From: Bilabrum cf. latius
Lineage: Eukaryota > Bigyra: Bicosoecida > Bigyra > Bicosoecida
Direction of reading: 5' to 3'
NCBI GenBank assembly: GCA_965178125.1
Contig: OZ237735.1
Location: forward strand, 1,240,001 to 1,304,000
Length of the DNA stretch: 64,000 nt
Part shown: positions 35,084-45,352 of the stretch, in pieces
How the letters are laid out: each line of letters begins with the position of its first letter
Position numbering within the stretch: position 1 is the first letter of the stretch
The notes under the pieces: model-generated
What the model was told of the DNA's origin: nothing
What the model saw: the letters and a program-made list of their open reading frames with translations, nothing else
The model's database searches: none
Made by a program: the position numbers and the translations under genes

Positions 35084-36820
35084 ATGCAGAATCAGGCATC
35101 TCATAAACGTGGAAACGCTTCAGCTAGGACTACGATAAGTGGAACTTAGATCGAAAGCAGCACATCTGCAGCGGGTTCAAATGTGGACCCAGCTGTGGTA
35201 CCATTGCCATCGGATAATTCGAGACAGGGGAGCGGCAGGGGTGAGCAAAGGCCAGGCACGAAGCGGGCCCGAGCAGTGCACAATAATATACCAAGTGCCC
35301 AGGTGGCGCAAGATTTTCTGGGTTTTGCTCTTTTGAAGCGACTGGAATGGGTGCTTGAAAGGAACGGGGTGCCTAGATCCTCTCCAACGTTTCGAGGAAT
35401 CGTGGATCAAGTGGGAATCCGTCTTCCAGGGCTCGTGTCAGCCTACGAGACGCTGCGATAGTCGGCTGTTGGAGCTGGACTTCCGATTCCATCGGCAGCA
35501 AGGCTGCCTCCTACTCTGGCAGGGTATGCGACAGATTTGGCCCACGCAGCAGAAGGCGGCCGGCTGCCCACACTGCCGTTGTCTGCCTCACGAACCGAGC
35601 AAGCAACTGCTTCAGTAGACTAGCCGGCCCACAAGCGGAGCCGCATCAGCGGCATGAAGGAATTAGCGGGGGCTGCAAGCTTGTCTGCAGATGGCCCGCA
35701 CCCTGGGCACTTTGCCGCAGCAGCGTCGAGGGTGACCGGCGGCAGCGGCAGCACGAGCAGCGCCAGCACCGGCGCAGGCACACAGCTGACCGCCCGACAA
35801 CTTTACACAGAGGAAGGTGATCAAGAGTACAAGGCCATGCAGGCGGGGCAAGGGGGGGGAGACAAGCACGAGCATGAGCACGAGCACGAGCACGAGGAGG
35901 ACTAGGACTAGGACTAGGACTAGAGCGGGGCCTCGTCCCCAACCGGGTCTCGCATGGGGGAGAGCACCAGCCGATCGATCCCAGCCGCTGTTCCCTGGGT
36001 GTGCCCCTTCTGCGACAAGACTATCCTGCGTAAGGGAGTCGGGCCCCGGGCCCGCCACCTCGGCCAGGTGCACGCCGGCAGGGTCGGTCCCAAGGTGGAA
36101 CAGGCCTTTGCCCAGGCAAACATGCTGAACCAGTACCACGCATACGCGTCAGGAAGGAAGGCGGATGTGTCACTGGGGATCCCTGCCAGCGACACGGTCC
36201 GCTCGCGACTGGGATCCAACCTGCTCAAGATGTACGAAGACGCCGTTCTGCTGCAGATCCAGGATCCGGGGAACTACCCCGACCTCGTGCAGCTCCTGCG
36301 GATGGCCGACCTGATCGACCGCAGGTCGGGGGGCATGCCCCTCTTGTACTCCATCAGCAGGGCCAGGCCATCGGGCAGGTTGGCCTATCAGGAGCTGGGC
36401 TGGGACTGGGCCGTGGGCCACCTGAGGCAGCACACGGGGATGGCCAAGCCAGGGAGCAGCAGTGCTGCCGCGTCACAGGGGATGCAGGGGCAGGGGCAGG
36501 GGCAGGGACAGCAACAACAGCAAGGACAGCAGGCTTCGGTCGTTAGTGCAGGCGCTATGCATGCAGGCTCAGGCACGACAGGTGCGGCTGGAGTGCCCTC
36601 CTCTGGTTTGACTTCCTATTCCTCCTCGTCCGCTGTTGCCCCCTCCAGTGGTGCTCCGAATGGTGCTTTTCCGATGGGAATGGGGCTGACTATGGCACAT
36701 CCAGCAACGAGCCAAGGCATACCTGGCGCTGGAAGTCACGTGCACGGCATCGAGGGACGAGCGGCTGCGGCTGCGGCTGCTGCTGCTGCAGCGCGTGCCT
36801 ATCACTAGCAGCACAGCTGA
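35084..36820 (+). CDS. Q-rich protein with single zinc-finger-like motif, unknown function
   Basis: ATG 35084 to TGA 36818-36820, 578 codons in one frame, with TAGs at 35147, 35459, 35621, 35903, 35909, 35915, 35921 and 36806. A possible zinc-binding motif WVCPFCDKT...RHLGQVHAG lies near residues 305-335. It is followed by a helical, conserved-looking region of about 130 residues (SRLGSNLLKMYEDAVLLQ, PDLVQLLRMADLIDRR). The remainder is low complexity: (HE)n, alternating Asp/TAG, (QG)n followed by poly-Gln, Ser-rich and a poly-Ala end. It is divergent from RSPH9, which is weak context for a ciliary role. No family is recognised. Confidence 0.7.
35900..35923 (+). repeat. Coding microsatellite (GACTAG)4
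   Basis: Four exact GACTAG units in the frame of the Q-rich gene, so the reading is Asp-TAG four times, directly after an (HE)n tract and before a long conserved continuation of the same frame. Confidence 0.95.
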
Positions 36821-36857
36821 TGTGCATGCATTTTTTTAAATTACCTTTGAAGTTGCG

Positions 36858-39800
36858 ATGCTTTGCTTGTCTACTGGAACACTGCCAGCTCCGGGTCCGT
36901 TGGGGCGTCCAGGTGCAACTCCGTGCGTGGCACATCAATCGCTCATGTTTCAGGGCGGAGCAGAAGTAAAACAACTGAGAAATGAGAATACACAGCTACG
37001 CAGGCAATTGGTTCACTTGTCCGAAGAGCTCATTGATTCGGGAGAGCAAATAAACAGATTGAAGCGGAAGGTCCGAGCTCTTGCCGGAGCAGGAGATGCA
37101 TCACCAAAGTCGCCCGCTGGAGTATCCCCAACCAAGGTGGCAGAGAACGATGCTGACCCTGGGGCCAAAGAATCTTCGAAGCTAATCAAGGCGCTGGAGC
37201 GGCGCGTCGCAGAGCTCGAGGCCGAGTCGGCACGAGCGCATCAAATAGCAACCAAGCAATCGGAAGACTTGATTTAGGCAGATCGGCGGTCACAAAGTGC
37301 ATCAGCCCAGATTCGAGAGCTAATGGCGCTGCTTGCCGAGGTTGGCGTCGACCCTTCGTCGGGTACGAAGACAAGTGATGGCGAAGCTAGCAGCAGCAAT
37401 GCCCCAGAGCGGATTGCTGTCGCCAGTTAGAAGCGCATTGGCGCAAACAGAGTGCCAAATTGCAGCCTATCAGACCGTCCCACCACTGTGCGGATCCAGC
37501 GGGATTCTCCACTTGCTGCTGCGTAGCTCAGTCACGCCAGCGACCGCCTCGGGGACTTCCTTTCATTCGCAGAGCGGAGCGCGGAGGCGCTCGAGCAATA
37601 CGTATCAGCAGGCGAATAGTTTTCTCGCGCTGGTGCACAGGTATCGACTCTTTTGCGCACCTCTCGCTACCAGCCGTGGGCGGCAGAGGTGCCGGGCTTG
37701 TTCGAGGGCCTGGCGGCGGTGGCAAAGTTGCAGCAGGACCAGAGCAGCTACTTGGAAGTGATGGTTCAGTCCATCAGATAGGCGTACTGCGAGCCCATCG
37801 TGGCGTTTGCGCAGGCCCGGGCCAGCAGAGTCCAGAAAGCGGTGGCAGCTGCGGAGCAGGCCAGGCAGGAGGCCAGCAGCGCGACCTGGAGCTTCCTGTG
37901 CACCTCGTCGAGCGCGGGTCACGATGCCGCGAGGAAGGCTGAGGAGGAAGCAGCGGCTGCGACAAGGCGGGCAGAAGCGGCTCGATTTGACGCCGTCCGT
38001 TTGCTGAACGAGGCCGAGCTGAGCAAGCGAGCCGAGCTTGGGGAGAGGCTGTGCGGGGTGTACTACGCTTTGAGGGCGTACGGGCAGCAGATGCACCTGT
38101 CCGTCTCGAGACTGGAGGCGACCACTCGCGCCCTGCAAGCAGCTGCGGCACAGGCTTCGACTCTGGAGAAGGAGCGGGCCGTGGTGTGGCGGCAGCTCGC
38201 AGCCGCCATGCATTCCGAGCTTGGCAGGGCGTTCACGACGTCGGGACAGGCGCGGGCGGGCGTGACAGAAAGAAGGAGGATGCCAGGTGCGGTGCAGGGG
38301 AAAGGGAAGAACGGCTCGGGCAAGGGAGGGGAGGCGGGGGTGGGCGATGGGGAGGCCGCAGGCAAGCCGCGCATGACTGGCGGCATCGGGGTTGGGGACG
38401 GTGCGGGCTTGGACGAGGCGGGCAGTGACATTCCCGCTGGCCCGCTCGACCTGGTGAATGAGGTGGTCGAGTCAGTCGCGGCGAGAGTCAGGGAGCAATT
38501 GGAGGAGGATCAGGGGGCTGCTGCCTCATCCGAGCAGCCGATCAGCAGCGGAAGAGGGCAAGGCCGCGGGCCGGACGCCACGAGCGGTGTACCTGCCAGT
38601 GCCACCGCTGCCGTTGCTCCCAATGTGACACCGCTCAGCCCCGGGCTGACGAGGGCAGCCGTTGGCTCGCTGGCCTCTGCTGTCGCGTCGAAGCCGCAGC
38701 CGGCGGCAGGAGCGACAGAGGGCGCCAGAGGGCCAGACCAAGGGGCAGAGAAGAGCGACTCTGCGGGGTCAGCACCCGGGGGGCCCGCCTCTGGATCCGG
38801 GTCTAGCGCTGCACACGCCAGCGACTCGATGACGGGGGGCGACGCAAGCCGGGCCGATTTGGGCGGCTGGCTGTACAAGCGGAGCAGTCGTCCGATCGGC
38901 GTGAGGAGGGCGGATTGGCAGCGGCGGTGGTTCTTCGTGGACAAGGGTGCGCTGTGGTACGTGAGGGGAGAGAAGGACTTGAACCCCGTCAAGGTGCTGG
39001 ACATGGTGGTGGGGAATGTGCGGAGCAGCGATGCGGCAGACGCGTCGTCTCCTGCGCACGACGTGCGGTTCTGCTTCGAGATTCGCACGCCCGGCGAGAG
39101 GGTGTTCTACCTTCAGGCGCCGTCAGCGAGAGAGAGGCAGAAATGGGTCAGCGGGCTGCGGAGGGAGTCCGAGAAACAGCTGCTCGCGGCGAAGCGGGCG
39201 AGCACATCGGGGGGATCAGGCGCCGGTGGTGGCCCCGCTGGCGACGGCAGCGACGGCTCCGTGGCTGCTGGCCAGGGACAGTCCGCCTCTGGGTCCGGGG
39301 GCTCTGGCGGTGACACGGCGAGCGGACGGGGCAACTTGGCGAACGATCCCCGCGTGAGGGCGATCCAGGAAGCAAACCCGAGGTGCTGCGATTGCGGGGC
39401 CGAGCGGCCGGACTGGTGCAGCCTCAACCTGGGTGTGCTGCTGTGCATCGCGTGCAGCGGCGTGCATCGGTCGCTGGGGACTCACCTAAGCAAGGTGCGG
39501 TCGCTGACCCTGGATGCTCTTGAACCCAGGGTGCTAGAGGTGCTAGAGGCCGTGGGAAACGATGCATTCAACGCCGTGTGGGAGGGTAGCACGCAGGAAG
39601 GGTGGCAAAGGCCCGGGCCCAAGGCGCCGAGGGAGGAGCGGGAGCGTTTCATTCGGGCCAAGTACGAGTGGAAGGGGTTCGTGAACGTTCCTTCGCTAAG
39701 CCGATCGATCGCGCGGAGGGCCACAGGAGGTGATCCCAGCGGTGGAAGCGGGTTGGAAGAAGGGGCGGAGAGCGAGGGCGAGGGGGAGGGGGACGGTGGC

Positions 39801-40262
39801 GGTGACGGTGACGGTGACGGTGACCTGAGTGGTGGTGCTGGGCCTGGTGCTGCAAGGTGGGGAGGAGCCGGGGGCAGCGCGGGTGATGGAGAGGAAAAAG
39901 GGGGAGGCGATGGGTCGTCTGGAGCCAAGAGCTCTGCCGCCGTGGCTCAGGACTAGAAGAAGCTGGCCAAGTCGGCACTGGCGGTGGCAGCCAGAGCATC
40001 GGGCGACGGCGATCTGCAGGCATTGCTGGAGTGCGCTGCTGCCGGGGCTGATTTCGAGCAGCCCGTTGAAATTGTTGAGGGGCAAAGCGCCACAACTGCG
40101 TTGCACGAGGCAGCGAGGGGCGGGCATGCGGTTGTCGCGGAGTGGCTGCTGCAGAACGGGGCCAGAGCTGACGTGCCGGATGGGGAGGGCAGACTGCCCG
40201 CGGCGGTGTGCGAGTCCGCGGGACATGCCGATCTAGCAGCGATGATACGAGCAAGACAGTAA
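36858..40262 (+). CDS. BAR-PH-ArfGAP-ankyrin protein (ACAP/ASAP-like)
   Basis: A single frame of 1134 codons from ATG 36858 to TAA 40260-40262 reads through TAGs at 37275, 37428, 37524, 37617, 37779 and 39954. Order: an N-terminal coiled coil (residues 30-140); a BAR-like helical domain at about 205-440 ([47 protein letters not shown]); an Ala/Gly-rich linker; a PH domain at about 668-770 (GGWLYKRSS...[15 protein letters not shown]...KWVSGLRRE); an ArfGAP zinc finger at about 835-950 ([33 protein letters not shown], with the catalytic Arg after HRSLG); and C-terminal ankyrin repeats ([18 protein letters not shown]). It activates GTP hydrolysis by Arf GTPases at curved, phosphoinositide-containing membranes. 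Two TAGs lie inside the BAR region and one between ArfGAP and ankyrin, so the domain set exists only if TAG is translated. Confidence 0.93.
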
Positions 40263-40483
40263 TACGTTTATTGCATTCATGTTATACTCGTGTGCCCAGT
40301 TGACTGCCAGCGAATGAGGCGTTTGCAAAATGTGTTGCGACCAGCCTTCTAGCAGCACGCCGGCTTCCTGTTTTTGCGAGGCGCCGCGAGCGTTCCGGCC
40401 GACAGGTTCCGCACGACGCAGCGCATCGACCCAGTCGCTTCACGTGACCGGCTCGGAGGCGCGCAGTCCGCGATATCTGTACA

Positions 40484-43400
40484 ATGTCCTCGATACCGCC
40501 CGCCATACGAGCTGCAACAGCGACTGGACCCCCGCGAGTGGGTCTGCGAGCGCTTTATGACCGTAGATCGGCTGGTGAGCACGAGCTCACGATCACCGCA
40601 GGACAAAAGCTGCTAGGCTGGAAAGAGATTAAGAGCCCCGGGGCTGACACTGGGTGGTGGGTTTGTTTGCCCGCTGATGCTGCATCTGCGCACCCGCCGT
40701 CTCTGGTTCCTGCCAATTTCGTGCGAAGGCGGAGGGCAGCATCGGCATCGAGACCGAAGCGCCCCCGTGGGACGCGGAAGGCCGCCAAAGAGGGGAGCAG
40801 CAGTCCCGGCGCCTCGCCAAGTCTAAAGTCAACAGCAAGTGGCGCGAGGCTGGTTGGTGTTAAGCCTCGGTTTGATGCCAATCCGCTGAGCCTGACACCA
40901 AAGGCGAGCGGCAGCCCCTCTGCTGCTTCGCCAGTCCCATCGAGCGGCGGCAGCACACCGCACGATTTCGGACACTCGGGATTCGATGCGAGAAGGCGAA
41001 ATGTCCCGCGGGGTATCCGCACCAACACATCGCTTGCCCAGGTGAGCGGCGCTCCGTCCCCCGGCAAGCCCAAGTCCGATCCAAAGCAGGCAGCCGCGGA
41101 GCGCGAGGCCCGCAAGAAAAGAGAGCAGGAACGCCAAACCGCTCTGCGGTATGGAATCTGGGCCCACAATCTGGCGCTCCTCGCCGCTCTATATTGCGGC
41201 GGATTCGGCGTACCGGCCGTCGTGTGGGCGAGATCCCGGCGCGAGCTGGCGAGCACTCATTCGAGCGAATTCCTGGGGTACTTTTGCGTCCTCGTGGGCG
41301 TGGGCATGCTGGCGCTAGAGCTGCTCACGGCGTATCGCATCCCTTTGTTCGCCTCGGAAGCCTGGCGCCCCTTGGTCCGATCGATCGCGAGCACCTGCGG
41401 CTGCGGCGACTCTGCAGCGGCCGACGAGGCGCACGAGGCGAGGGGCGCTGCAGCCACCGCCGCGGGCGGGGCCGACGGCTCTACATCCGATTCCGAGTCG
41501 CTGCCCTGCGTGACGCAGTGCCTGCACCTCCCGTGGCGCGGCGCGCTGTACCTGGTGCTGGGGCTGCCGCTTCTGAGCCGGGCCTCCACGGCCCTGGCTG
41601 GGATTGCAGTGGTGGGGGCCGGTGCGGTGTACTGCACTGCGGTGCTGCGGGGAGAGGTCGGCGACGGGCGCTCGACGAAGAGGAAGCTGCCTAGCCGCGG
41701 AAACGGCAACTCATGGACCGCGTTCTTCGGGTGCGACTGCTGTTGCTGCCTGCCGGGGGAGGAGTCGGCAGGAGCAGAGGAGGCCGGGGTGGACCCCGCG
41801 TGCTGCGAGCGGTGCCAGATCTGGGCCCTGCGCCAGGCCGAATCGGGAGAGGTGAGAGAGACTGCAGCAAAAAACAAAGAAGAGACCAAGACCGCCTGCC
41901 TCCCCCGCTCTAGCAGAACCATCACCAGGTGCCAGCTAATGGCTCCGTCCGCTCAAAATGATCCCGGCTACCCCTCGCATTCTTCCCTGTTTTCCTTTCT
42001 TATTGCCTCCGATGATTCATGGTCGCAGGTCGGCAAGTGGGCCCTGCTGGCAGCCTACGTCGTGGCAAACGTCGTGTTCGGGAGCTACTTGCTCGCTGTG
42101 TGGACCACTGCGGTGCAGGAGCAGCACGACGAGTATGACGAGTGCATCCTCGAGATCAACCCGGCCAACCCAGGGCAGGGGAACATCTGCACCGCCCCTC
42201 TGACGTTTTGGGCCCCCTGGGCCAAGATGTGCGGCGGGCTGCTCAACCTGAACTGCTCCATCATGCTGCTCCCCGTCCTCAAGGGATTCATCCGGGCTCT
42301 CAACAATTGCCACTGCGGCACGACCTCACTGGCCTCGCTGCTGCCGCTGAGGAAGCACATCACCTTCCACAGGTACGTGGCTCTGGTCGTGTTCGTGCTC
42401 GCGTCGGTGCACACGTTCGCGCATTTCATGAACTACGCGTACAGGCCGGACGAGACTTTGGACACCTTCCCAGCTACGGAGGACCCCACCACGGATGCCA
42501 GGGAACAACCGTGGTTCGGTACCGTGAAGACCGCACCGTGGTACACCGGCGCCGCCATCTGCGTGGCTATGCTGGTCATCTACAGCGGCGCTGTGACCGC
42601 GGTGAGGAGGTCGGCCTACTGGCTGTTCTGGGCCTGCCACCACGCCTTTGCCCTCTTCTACGTGTGCCTGATCTTCCACGGCCCCGTGGCCATTTGGTGG
42701 TGCGGCGTGCCACTGCTGCTGTACGCGGCTGAGAGGCTGTGGCGAGTGGCAAGGGGCCAGAAGGTGGTGTACCTCAGGGCCGTGCGCTGGCTCGACCCCG
42801 TGCTCGCGCTCGAGTTCCAGCCAGAGGACAAGGACGCCTTCTAGTTCGTGGAGGGGCAGTACCTTTATCTCTCCGTGCCCGCGGTGGAGGGGGACAGCTA
42901 CCACCCGTTCACCATCAGCTCGTCCGTCGGAGACAGGGACCAGCTGGGCTACATCACCTGCCACATCAGGGTGCATCCGGGAGGCTGGACGGAGCGTGTC
43001 AAGGACTACTTGGTGCAGTTCAACCCCCGCCAGGAGTTCCCGTTGGTGCTGCACCGGTACGACGAGAGCGGGCGGCGGCAGGTGGGCAAGGCCACCGGTC
43101 CCGACGGTCTGCCCATCCTGCGCGTGGACGGGTGCTTTTCGGCTCCGAGTCAGCATTACTGCGCGTACGACGCTGCGCTGGTGGTGGGCGCGGGGATCGG
43201 CGTGACCCCGCTGGCCTCCATCCTCAGGGGCGTGCTCCTGTACCGCTGGAAGAGGGGCCATCGGCCGCAGCACCTTCACGTCGCGTGGGTTGTAAGGCAG
43301 TCGGAGGTGGCTGCGTTCCAGTGGTTCGTGCAGGCCCTGGCGCAGGTCGAGGCGGAAAGGGCCCGTGACCTTGCGGCTGGCAACGTGAACGACGAGAACT

Positions 43401-43825
43401 TCATCGAGATCCACCTGTTCGTGACTCGGGTCAACAAGCAGCTGCCGGAGAGCAAGTGGCCGAAGCTGCTGGAGGCCGCCAAGCTGGGCTCGGATCAGGC
43501 GGACCACGCCCCCTTCCGGCCGGAGCGGCTGCTCCGCGAGATGGTGCTCCCTTCGCAGCCGAGTGCTCGCTTCCAGGAGGTCATGCAGGCGCCCGACAGG
43601 GCCACCAACCGGCTGCAGGACGTGTACGTCTGGGACGGGAGGCCGCCTTGGGAGCACGTGGTGGGTAGAGTATCGGGTGTGAGCGTGCGGGGGGCAGGGC
43701 ACAAGCAGGTGGGCATAACCTTTTGCGGTGCAGCCCCGATTGCGAAGGCGCTGAAGGAGCAAGCAACCTTGTACAGCGACTTCTCGAGGGGAGTGCAGTT
43801 CACCCTGCACAAGGAAATCTTCTGA
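40484..43825 (+). CDS. NOX: NADPH oxidase with N-terminal SH3 domain
   Basis: ATG 40484 to TGA 43823-43825; intron 41852-42028 (177 nt, GTGAGA...TCGCAG, phase 0) removed gives 1054 residues. Residues 20-82 look like an SH3 domain (LRALYDRRS, ELTITAGQKLLGW, GWWVCL, SLVPANFV). Six or so membrane segments follow, including the haem-ligand helices (HRYVALVVFVLASVHTFAHF and CHHAFALFYVCLIFHG). The dehydrogenase half shows HPFTISSS (FAD), GAGIGVTPLASIL (NADPH) and the family C-terminus FTLHKEIF. The enzyme passes electrons from NADPH across the membrane to O2, making superoxide. One TAG (42842-42844) lies just before FVEGQYLYL at the start of the FAD domain. A Cys-rich insertion (CDCCCCLPGEE) interrupts the N-terminal membrane part. 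Fusion of SH3 to the oxidase is unusual: in animals SH3 domains sit in separate cytosolic subunits. Confidence 0.92.
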
Positions 43826-44026
43826 TGCGCGCGCGCATATGCTCTGGAGGCATGCTTTAGATTTCAATCGAATGGTCCGTGCAATTGTAGTTTTCTCCAG
43901 TGTGTCGAAGTTTTACTGCCTCATCTTTAAAATTATCGGCATGGAGTCTGTGTTGGTCGCAAGAACCATTTTCGATAGCCGGACGACTACGATCCGCGCA
44001 CATAGAACTGCAGTGATTGAGGTTCC

Positions 44027-44569
44027 ATGGCTTAGCTTGCCGAGGCTATCTCTACATTTTTCCATGCTCCCAAGTCATCGGAGGATGGCCATCCCCATCC
44101 TGGTGGAACCGAAACATCCGGCTCGGGCGAGTCTGGGACAGCGGTTGGACCTGATTCGCCCGTTTCTACCCAGTCAGGGGCGGCTCAGCAAGAAGAAACA
44201 GCAGAATACGGACTAAGCATACACGCTGATACAATTGACGCGGATTGCTTGGATGCATCCTCCCACAGTACCCGAGAAGCTCCTAGTGCAACTGCATCGA
44301 GGTCACTGCGTGCGAAGCGAGCAGCGGCCGCAGAAGCACGCCAGAAGGGACCGTAGCAAGGCAGCAAGCCAGCCATTGCACATGTTCCGTTACCAACTAT
44401 GCCTGAACACGCGAAAATTTTGGATTAGAGCCGGGAGGGCTAGGATATTGGTGGTAGTTCGACCTCGCGTCCGAGATTGCCAGCACAGGATTCCAAGCAA
44501 GCTCGGCGTCCTCCGCACCGATTTTTGGCCGGCCTACGAGTGATTCAGGGAACTTGGAGATTCCGATGA
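44027..44569 (+). CDS. Hypothetical Ser/Ala/Gln-rich protein; TAG is the third codon
   Basis: ATG-GCT-TAG at 44027 opens a frame of 180 codons to TGA 44567-44569, with four in-frame TAGs. The composition (SSEDGHPHPGGTE, AAQQEETAEYG, AKRAAAAEARQKG) resembles the disordered parts of neighbouring proteins. The 3' part may be spliced: a different frame from about 44500 to 44695 is also open and hydrophobic, ending at a GTGAGA donor-like site. No family is recognised, and with two stop codons a frame of this length could arise by chance. Confidence 0.35.
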
Positions 44570-45352
44570 TTGTTTGGCATGAGAGAATGGCTATTCTCTC
44601 GCTATTGCAACCGAAACCGCGTGCTTCCTGGAAACGGGCAGTACTCGTGTTTTGGCCGAACTTGCTTGCTATGACTAGCTTTCTTGGATACTCAGGTGAG
44701 AGATCTTAAAGAATGTATTATGCCTGAAGCGCATGCTGTGATTGAGATTGTTAGTTCTGCTTCGCTCCCAGCATCATTGGGATTGGGTGTGCTGCGTCTG
44801 CATGGGTGATTCTACCACAATTATTTCAGAAGGGTTGAACCATTGCACACGCTCATCTCGCAGATTCCTATGGAAACGATGATGCCAATACCCATGCTAA
44901 AGTTGCATGGGGCTTCGTGCTTTCTTGGTGTTGTCATTTGGCAGTGGACAGGCGGTGCGATCCATTGCAGATGCCGCACTGCTTTTGTAGTTCCAGCCGG
45001 GATGGTGGGGACAACTATGCTTGCTTCTTGTGTTTTAGTGTGTATGACTTGCTACAACTGCTCGATATAGACATCGCTCGTAGCATTTCCGACCAAGGAG
45101 CGACCCCGGCCGTAGACACTCTGCCTGAATTTTTGTTGGAGTAGGGCATCAACATGATATTCAGCCGTGCTTGCTGGGTCCGTACTAAACCCGTCAAACT
45201 CCTGGCGCGGTGCGCATTCCACTGTGTTCGGCCCAAGTGCCAAATCACGGACAGAAAGCGACTTGGCTTTGGCCTGCCCGCGGGTCCCGCCACCGGTCGC
45301 GCAGACCCTCCCTCGAAAAACCTCGGCGGCAGTGCGCCCACGAGCGGCAAGA
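44570..45352. other. Unresolved A/T-richer stretch
   Basis: No assignable gene. Short open frames exist on both strands: a plus-strand fragment at about 44694-44806 faintly recalls a kleisin N-terminus, and a minus frame runs 45381-44821 with one TAG. Neither has a complete domain. It may hold exons of the preceding small gene or the 3' region of the Asp-tRNA synthetase gene. Confidence 0.4.

Noticed and set aside
34809-35138. Plus-strand frame across the RSPH9 first exon
   Set aside because: Antisense to the RSPH9 first exon (through 34951), whose splice phases and protein match the family.
35165-35195. tRNA B-box-like GGGTTCAAAT
   Set aside because: No acceptor stem, anticodon arm or A-box around it; it lies inside a coding frame.
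42326-43867. 513-codon minus-strand frame over the NADPH oxidase
   Set aside because: Antisense of the conserved FAD/NADPH domains; the composition mirrors the sense strand.
44694-44806. Kleisin (RAD21/REC8) N-terminus-like fragment ECIMPEAHAVIEIVSSAS
   Set aside because: Similarity is weak, a TGA follows directly, and no flanking kleisin sequence or consistent exon joins could be found.
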